DNA of 18,796 nucleotides from Eubacterium sp. (GTDB lineage: Bacteria > Bacillota_A > Clostridia > Lachnospirales > Lachnospiraceae): NCBI GenBank assembly GCA_023663915.1, contig JAMPGN010000065.1, forward strand, positions 1 through 18,796, written 5' to 3'. Below the pieces are notes generated by a model. It was not told where the DNA came from, did not search any database, and saw only the letters and a list, made by a program, of their open reading frames with translations. Of this stretch, positions 14,558 to 18,796 are shown piece by piece (within the stretch, counting starts at the first letter, position 1; each line of letters starts with the position of its first letter). The position numbers and the translations under genes were made by a program.

Positions 14558-16438
14558 ATGGACGATTTGTTAGTTAAACTCCCACTTCGGGAGCACTTCA
14601 AAAATATGGCTGCAATTCTGAAATATGTGCGAGGTATGGATCGCTGGTATTTTCCGATTACAAGCATCTCACTGCTGCTTAAGGCGGCAGTCCCCTATAT
14701 GGAACTTGTATTGTCCGCCTACATTCTTGACGGAATTGGCGCACATACAGAATTTCGTAAAATGCTTGCGGTGGCAGGGGCATCCGTGCTTGCGATCCTG
14801 TTTGTGCAGTTTGTTTCCAATGGAATCTATCATAAGATGGAAGTGCGCAGGGAACAGATGTATTATCTGTATGAATGCGAAACACAGACAAGAATGCTTG
14901 AGATGGATTTTTCAAAAATAGACAGTCCAAAAGTCAAGGAACTGAAAGACCGGATTAGGAAAGACAATAACTGGGGCGCGGGTATCTACAGCGTTTTCTG
15001 GCAGTTTGACGGAATTGTTGAGAACATTTTTCATCTGATTGGCGCGGTGGTCGTGGGACTGCCGGTTGTGGGGTATATGATTCACTCCAAAACGGCGGTG
15101 TGCTGGCTTATATTGGCGGCGTTAATTATCATACAGATCGTTTCCATGCGCCTGCAGGTATCTTTCCGCAAACAGGGCGATTACTGGCGGTATCATGAGG
15201 CGAAGAGTGTGGAAGAAAAAGAGGAAACGTTCTGTTTTGCATGGGATTTTGCGCTTCAGGAATCGTATCATTACAAAAACGGCAAGGATATTCGCCTCTA
15301 CGGAAGTTATGATCTGATGGAACGATGGACGACGGAAGTACTGCGGCACAAAGGTTTTCGCGATATGCTCCTTCGAGCGTCCCTAGGTGATGGCGCAGAT
15401 CATTTCTTAAATGCGATGACAGGCGGCATGATAGACGGATTCTCTTATCTGATCGTGGTGGTCATTGCGTTTACAGGTACGATCACGGTAGGGAATGTGA
15501 TGCGTTTTGCCGGCTGCCTTGGCAGATTTTTAAGAGCAGCTCTAAATTTGGTTCACGGAATATCTGACCTTGCATTGACGGCAAGAAAACAGCTCAGCAC
15601 TCTGGAACTGATTCATATGCAGGATGAGATGTACAAAGGGAAACTTCCGGTGGAGAAACGAAGTGACGGTGCATATAGGATCGAATTTCGGAACGTGTCT
15701 TTCCGATATCCGGGTACAGAGCAGTATGCCTTGAAAAATCTTTCTATGGAATTGACGGTGGGAGAAAAACTGGCGATCGTCGGAATGAACGGTTCCGGCA
15801 AGACGACGATGATCAAACTGCTGTGCAGGCTCTACGATCCGCAGGAAGGGGAAATCCTTTTAAACGGCGTGGATATCAAGAAATTTAAACAGGAAGAGTA
15901 CAGCCGGTTATTCTCAGTGGTATTTCAAGATTTTACGCTGTATCCGTTTCCGCTCGGACAGAATGTTGCGGTGTCCGATGCTTATGATGGCGAAGCAGTC
16001 AGAAAATGCTTAAAAGACGCAGATTTCGGGGAATGCCTTGATTCGATGGAAAAGGGGCTGGATACCTATCTATATAAAGATTACAATGACGACGGGATAG
16101 AGATTTCCGGCGGTGAAGCGCAAAAGATTGCCATCGCAAGGGCAATCTATAAGGAAGCGCCTTTTATCCTCTTAGACGAACCGACGGCGGCTCTTGACCC
16201 TCTGGCGGAGTATGAGATCTATTCTAATTTTGATAAGATTACCGGAACAAAGACGGCGGTGTATATCTCCCACAGGTTATCCTCATGCCGTTTCTGCGAA
16301 AAGATAGCCGTTTTCCATGAAGGCGAGCTGGTGCAGATGGGGAGTCATGAGGAATTGGTAACAGACCGAAGCGGCAAATATTATGAACTTTGGAGCGCGC
16401 AGGCACAGTATTATGGGGAAGACGGAAAGATTATCTAA
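14558..16438 (+). CDS. ABC transporter half-transporter, fused permease and ATPase (second of a pair)
   Basis: This 626-residue membrane protein has the same plan as its neighbour. Its transmembrane domain covers about residues 30-335 and its ATPase domain the rest. Walker A is GMNGSGKTT (409-417), the Q-loop is Q457, the signature is ISGGEAQ (516-522), Walker B is FILLDEPTAALD (536-547) with E541, and the switch histidine is H572. Both partners keep the catalytic glutamate and a near-normal signature, so neither ATP site is obviously degenerate, unlike many heterodimeric exporters. I start at ATG 14558 because GGAGG (14548-14552) lies 5 bp upstream. An in-frame ATG at 14546 overlaps this ribosome site and has none of its own. 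The coding end is followed by a 13-bp repeat that includes the stop codon. It is probably the last gene of the LytTR-controlled operon. Confidence 0.93.
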   Translation: MDDLLVKLPLREHFKNMAAILKYVRGMDRWYFPITSISLLLKAAVPYMELVLSAYILDGIGAHTEFRKMLAVAGASVLAILFVQFVSNGIYHKMEVRREQMYYLYECETQTRMLEMDFSKIDSPKVKELKDRIRKDNNWGAGIYSVFWQFDGIVENIFHLIGAVVVGLPVVGYMIHSKTAVCWLILAALIIIQIVSMRLQVSFRKQGDYWRYHEAKSVEEKEETFCFAWDFALQESYHYKNGKDIRLYGSYDLMERWTTEVLRHKGFRDMLLRASLGDGADHFLNAMTGGMIDGFSYLIVVVIAFTGTITVGNVMRFAGCLGRFLRAALNLVHGISDLALTARKQLSTLELIHMQDEMYKGKLPVEKRSDGAYRIEFRNVSFRYPGTEQYALKNLSMELTVGEKLAIVGMNGSGKTTMIKLLCRLYDPQEGEILLNGVDIKKFKQEEYSRLFSVVFQDFTLYPFPLGQNVAVSDAYDGEAVRKCLKDADFGECLDSMEKGLDTYLYKDYNDDGIEISGGEAQKIAIARAIYKEAPFILLDEPTAALDPLAEYEIYSNFDKITGTKTAVYISHRLSSCRFCEKIAVFHEGELVQMGSHEELVTDRSGKYYELWSAQAQYYGEDGKII

Positions 16439-16466
16439 AGAGATTATCTAAGGAGATTATATTTTC
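16428..16466 (+). repeat. 13-bp tandem repeat (AGATTATCTAAAG type), two good copies and a decayed third
   Basis: AGATTATCTAAAG (16428-16440) and AGATTATCTAAGG (16441-16453) differ at one base. The third copy at 16454-16466 keeps only AGATTAT plus scattered matches. The first copy contains the last codons and TAA of the second ABC gene, so slippage could lengthen the spacer downstream without altering the protein. Confidence 0.7.
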
Positions 16467-16486
16467 TACCTATCCGATATGTTTTG

Positions 16487-16495
16487 TGCTATAAT
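16487..16495 (+). promoter_or_regulatory. Extended -10 promoter element upstream of the dehydrogenase leader
   Basis: TGC-TATAAT (16487-16495) is a perfect extended -10. No good -35 is seen at 16-18 bp upstream. Transcription would start near 16502, inside the first perfect palindrome (16497-16520), so a protein bound to that palindrome could repress it. Confidence 0.5.
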
Positions 16496-16496
16496 A

Positions 16497-16556
16497 GACG
16501 CAGACTCAGCAGTCTGCGTCACAAGAATTGCTCCGCAATTCTTGCTGGCATTGCCA
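16497..16556 (+). repeat. Three back-to-back hairpins with perfect stems
   Basis: The first pairs GACGCAGACT (16497-16506) with AGTCTGCGTC (16511-16520) around CAGC. The second pairs CAAGAATTGC (16522-16531) with GCAATTCTTG (16535-16544) around TCC. The third pairs TGGC (16546-16549) with GCCA (16553-16556). None is followed by a T-run, so they do not look like simple terminators. Similar compact palindromes occur as intergenic REP-like elements in some Clostridia. They may equally be operators or a folded RNA leader. Confidence 0.7.
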
Positions 16557-16578
16557 ACGATTACCGCTTCTATGATTA

Positions 16579-16587
16579 TGGTATAAT
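16579..16587 (+). promoter_or_regulatory. Second extended -10 element in the same leader
   Basis: TGG-TATAAT (16579-16587) is a second perfect extended -10, about 105 bp before the dehydrogenase start. Its -35 region is also poor. It may be a second promoter for the dehydrogenase-YbaK pair. Confidence 0.4.
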
Positions 16588-16631
16588 TCTTAAGGAAAGT
16601 ATCCGATTCAGAGCAATCATACAAAGAAAGA

Positions 16632-16656
16632 GTGAAAAATTTGACAAATTTTTCAC
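16632..16656 (+). other. Perfect 11-bp inverted repeat before the dehydrogenase gene
   Basis: GTGAAAAATTT (16632-16642) pairs completely with AAATTTTTCAC (16646-16656) around GAC. It lies 35 bp before the start codon and downstream of both candidate -10 boxes. It could be an operator or an RNA hairpin. A smaller stem, ACAAG/CTTGT, follows at 16655-16667. Confidence 0.6.
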
Positions 16657-16691
16657 AAGCTGCTTGTACCTTGGAAGGGAATGATAAAAAT

Positions 16692-17441
16692 ATGAAGATC
16701 GCGATTATCACCGGCGCTTCTTCCGGAATGGGAATGGAGTTTGCAAGGCAGCTAGATACAAATTTGACAAAAACCGACGAAATCTGGCTTCTTGCCCGCA
16801 GGCGGAAGCCGATGGAAGACTTGGCGCGTTCCATGAAGAGTAAGGTGAGGACGATTCCGATCGATATGACGGATGAAAAAGAATTGGAACAATTCGCGGA
16901 AGTTCTGGCAATCAGCGAGCCGAAGATTACGGTCCTGGTTAATTGCGCGGGCGTGGGAAGTTACGGAGAGTTTTTAAGGCAGACCAGTGAAGACGTGTCC
17001 GCCATGATACAGCTTAATATCGTGGCACTGACAAAAATGACGAAGATCTGTCTTCCGTATATGTGCAGAGGCAGCCGGATCATACAGTTTGCTTCGGGTG
17101 CGGCATTTGTGCCACAGGCAGCTTTTGCAGTTTATGCCGCAACGAAGTCTTATGTGTATTCATTGAGCAGGGCTTTAGGAAAAGAATTGCAGAGCCGGCA
17201 AATCAGCGTAACGGCTGTCTGTCCCGGTCCGGTCAATACGCCTTTCCTGCAGCATGCTTACGGGGACGCGTCGCGTATAAACGGATTGAAAAGGCTGACA
17301 ATGGCAAAGACGGAATGCGTGGTCGCCAAGGCAATCGAAGACTGTAAGATGGGGAAATCCGTCTCCGTCTGCGGTCTGTCGATGAAGGCGCTGTATCTGG
17401 CGACCCAGAGCATTCAGAATATCATACAGAAATTTATGTAG
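16692..17441 (+). CDS. Short-chain dehydrogenase/reductase (SDR), classical type
   Basis: This 249-residue enzyme is an NAD(P)-dependent oxidoreductase of the classical SDR family. The Rossmann nucleotide site is TGASSGMG (7-14). The NAG-type motif is NCAGVG (84-89). The catalytic residues are S135 (FASGAA), Y148 and K152 (YAATK), and a PGPVNT motif follows at 178-183. The C-terminal region (MKALYLATQSIQNIIQKFM) is more hydrophobic than usual and resembles SDRs that sit near membranes or act on lipids. The substrate is unknown. I start at ATG 16692, where a GGAAGGGA ribosome site precedes and the first beta-strand begins (MKIAIITGAS). A GTG at 16632 is in frame but would read through the 11-bp palindrome. 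The YbaK-like gene follows after 12 bp, so the two form an operon. Confidence 0.92.
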   Translation: MKIAIITGASSGMGMEFARQLDTNLTKTDEIWLLARRRKPMEDLARSMKSKVRTIPIDMTDEKELEQFAEVLAISEPKITVLVNCAGVGSYGEFLRQTSEDVSAMIQLNIVALTKMTKICLPYMCRGSRIIQFASGAAFVPQAAFAVYAATKSYVYSLSRALGKELQSRQISVTAVCPGPVNTPFLQHAYGDASRINGLKRLTMAKTECVVAKAIEDCKMGKSVSVCGLSMKALYLATQSIQNIIQKFM

Positions 17442-17453
17442 AGGAGAAGAAAA

Positions 17454-17924
17454 ATGGCAATCGAACGTGTGAAAGAGTATTTTAAACAGTATCATATGGA
17501 GGAACGCATCATCGAACTGTCCGAATCCAGCGCGACGGTGGAGCTGGCGGCACAGGCTCTTGGCTGTGAACCGGCACGTATCGCAAAGTCGTTGTCTTTC
17601 ATGGTGAATGAATCGCCAATTCTGGTGATCTGTGCCGGGGATGTGAAAGTCGATAACGCAAAATACAAGGCGAAATTCGGTACAAAAGCAAAGATGCTCA
17701 CGGCACAGGAGGCGGAAACACTGATCGGACATGCTGTAGGCGGTGTATGCCCTTTTGGGATCAAGGAAGGTGTGACCGTATATCTGGACGAATCGTTGAA
17801 AAGATTTACGACGGTATTTCCGGCGTGTGGAAGCGGCAACAGCGCGATCGAACTGACGATTCCGGAGATGGAGCAGTATTCCGGCTATACGGAGTGGGTG
17901 GATGTCTGCAAGATGCGTGAGTAA
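17454..17924 (+). CDS. YbaK/EbsC-type aminoacyl-tRNA editing domain protein
   Basis: This 156-residue single-domain protein belongs to the YbaK/ProX editing family, which hydrolyses wrongly charged aminoacyl-tRNAs (for example Cys- or Ala-tRNA-Pro) in the cytoplasm. The conserved lysine is K45 in RIAKSLSF. The substrate loop is GGVCPFG (96-102), and LDESL (111-115) and CGSGNSAIEL (125-134) complete the usual pattern. The length equals stand-alone members of the family. GAGGAGAAG lies just before ATG 17454, and the gene starts 12 bp after the dehydrogenase stop. The exact tRNA specificity cannot be read from sequence. Metabolic linkage to the dehydrogenase is not evident, so the pairing may be a matter of shared expression only. 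Confidence 0.92.
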   Translation: MAIERVKEYFKQYHMEERIIELSESSATVELAAQALGCEPARIAKSLSFMVNESPILVICAGDVKVDNAKYKAKFGTKAKMLTAQEAETLIGHAVGGVCPFGIKEGVTVYLDESLKRFTTVFPACGSGNSAIELTIPEMEQYSGYTEWVDVCKMRE

Positions 17925-17983
17925 CAGGCGAAAATATATGGATTCCCCTACCTTATGACGAATCGGCAGGCTGATAGAAAGGC

Positions 17984-18568
17984 ATGATAAGAAAGATGAA
18001 AAACATGATTGTGAAAAAAGGTTCTTACGGTTATATCGAAAATCATAAAGCGGTAACGGCGCTCAGAACGCTATTATTTTTCGTAGTCTCTGTCGGACTG
18101 TACTTGATGGGATATTTGACAACCGGAACGAGTAAGAACCTCTTGACGATCGTTGCGGTTTTGGGTTGTCTGCCTGCCTGTAAAAGTATGGTGAATTTTA
18201 TCCTGTTTTTGAAGGCTAAGGGATGCAGTAAAGCGCTTAAGGATAAAGTGAGCGTTTACGACGATCAGCTTACTACATTTTATGATATGTATTTCACCTC
18301 ATACCAGAAGAATTATCCGATCAGTCATATGGTGCTAAAAGGGAATGTATTGTGTGGCATCGCAGAGATGCCGAAATGTGACTGCAATGAGGCGGAAAAA
18401 CATTTAGAACAGATGCTTAGGCAGGAAGGAATCAAAAATATGACGGTTAAGATTTTTTCTCAGACCGACAAATATCTTGACCGACTGAGTCAGTTAATGA
18501 TATCAGAGGCGGAAGAACACAAAAATCGTCAGGGAATCATCAATCTCTTATATTCGATTTCAATTTGA
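17984..18568 (+). CDS. Unrecognised protein with two membrane helices and a cytoplasmic C-terminal domain
   Basis: I do not recognise this 194-residue protein with confidence. A basic N-terminus (MIRKMKNMIVKKG) is followed by two hydrophobic helices (about 27-46 and 52-77). A soluble, mixed-charge domain of about 115 residues follows, containing VYDDQLTTFYDMYFTSY and a CDCNEAEKHLEQML segment. By the positive-inside rule the N-terminus and the soluble domain should both be cytoplasmic. The start is uncertain: ATG 17984 has GAAAGG very close to it, and ATG 17996 is also possible. It lies 59 bp after the YbaK gene and 79 bp before an RluA-family gene. Proteins of this shape may be a Lachnospiraceae-specific family, but I cannot name one. 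No motif suggests an enzyme. Confidence 0.7.
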   Translation: MIRKMKNMIVKKGSYGYIENHKAVTALRTLLFFVVSVGLYLMGYLTTGTSKNLLTIVAVLGCLPACKSMVNFILFLKAKGCSKALKDKVSVYDDQLTTFYDMYFTSYQKNYPISHMVLKGNVLCGIAEMPKCDCNEAEKHLEQMLRQEGIKNMTVKIFSQTDKYLDRLSQLMISEAEEHKNRQGIINLLYSISI

Positions 18569-18647
18569 CGGGGATTTTGAACCTATGAATTTGCGCAACG
18601 AATTATTTTATGAGGATTTTATGAACGGGTAAAGCAGGGACAATAAG

Positions 18648-18796
18648 ATGTATCAGGCAGAAATTACAGATAAAGAAGCTGGACAGCGGTTTGATAAATA
18701 TCTCCACAGGATTCTTCCAAATGCCGGAAACAGTTTCTTATATAAGATGCTCCGCAAAAAAAATATCAAGCTGAATGACCGGAAAGCCGACGGCAG
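18648..18796 (+). CDS. RluA-family 23S rRNA pseudouridine synthase, N-terminal part (3' end outside window)
   Basis: ATG 18648, with AGGGA at 18636-18640, opens a frame that runs off the right edge after 49 codons. The visible protein (QRFDKYLHRILPN, then SFLYKMLRKKNIKLN) is the S4 RNA-binding domain that begins RluA/RluC/RluD-type large-subunit pseudouridine synthases in Firmicutes. The catalytic HRLD motif would lie further on and is not visible, so the exact family member is not determined. The 79-bp gap upstream contains a 15-codon open frame (18585-18632) without a convincing ribosome site. I do not count that frame as a gene. Confidence 0.8.
   Translation, partial: MYQAEITDKEAGQRFDKYLHRILPNAGNSFLYKMLRKKNIKLNDRKADG

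Noticed and set aside
16632..16691. An earlier GTG start for the dehydrogenase, adding 20 residues
   Set aside because: It would place the coding start inside a perfect 11-bp palindrome, and family members begin at the first beta-strand, as from ATG 16692.
17175..17732. Reverse-strand frame of 185 codons across the dehydrogenase and YbaK genes
   Set aside because: Both sense genes have full catalytic motifs and ribosome sites; the reverse protein is rich in Cys, His and Arg, as is typical of antisense frames.
18585..18632. A 15-codon open frame before the RluA-family gene, possibly a leader peptide
   Set aside because: No convincing ribosome site, no amino-acid bias or attenuator hairpin; chance is the simpler explanation.

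Overview
The window looks like a chromosomal segment of a Gram-positive, low-to-mid G+C gut-type Clostridia, most probably a Lachnospiraceae member. The basis is the gene set and protein style: an Rpn-type nuclease/transposase tail, GHKL kinase plus LytTR regulator pairs, strong AAGGAGGTG-type ribosome sites and TGn-TATAAT promoters. This is an inference from family resemblance, not a database match. Every gene I accept lies on the + strand.

Region 1 (1-6018) is an accessory, visibly A+T-richer island. It holds the 3' end of an Rpn-family PD-(D/E)XK nuclease/transposase, a scar carrying the last codons of an hsdS-like gene, and a complete type I specificity gene (hsdS). It then has a chimeric gene remnant, in which a small-protein start is joined to the back half of an AlbA-type ATP-binding regulator with a 21-bp tandem repeat, and finally a full-length hsdR. 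No hsdM is present between or beside them, so the type I system is incomplete within this window. Region 2 (6027-9444) is ordinary housekeeping DNA: rsuA, a HAD phosphatase overlapping a YgiQ-type radical SAM gene.

Region 3 (9445-10942) is an AAA ATPase of the DUF4143 type. It is preceded by four copies of an imperfect palindrome, AAAATGCGATTTT, spaced exactly 33 bp apart. The first copy sits between a good -35 and -10, and the last touches the ribosome-binding site. This is the most unusual element in the window.

Region 4 (10961-16438) is a signalling-transport cassette: a LytTR response regulator, a very short GHKL sensor kinase, and two type I exporter half-transporters that probably form a heterodimer. 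Two 12-bp direct repeats lie just upstream of a promoter with a poor -35 but an extended -10, in the position expected for a LytTR activator site. I infer that the regulator switches on the exporter. No precursor peptide or obvious cargo is encoded in the window.

Region 5 (16439-18796) has a hairpin-rich leader with several perfect inverted repeats and two extended -10 boxes. It is followed by a short-chain dehydrogenase, a YbaK-type tRNA-editing domain protein, an unrecognised two-helix membrane protein, and the start of an RluA-family pseudouridine synthase cut by the window edge.
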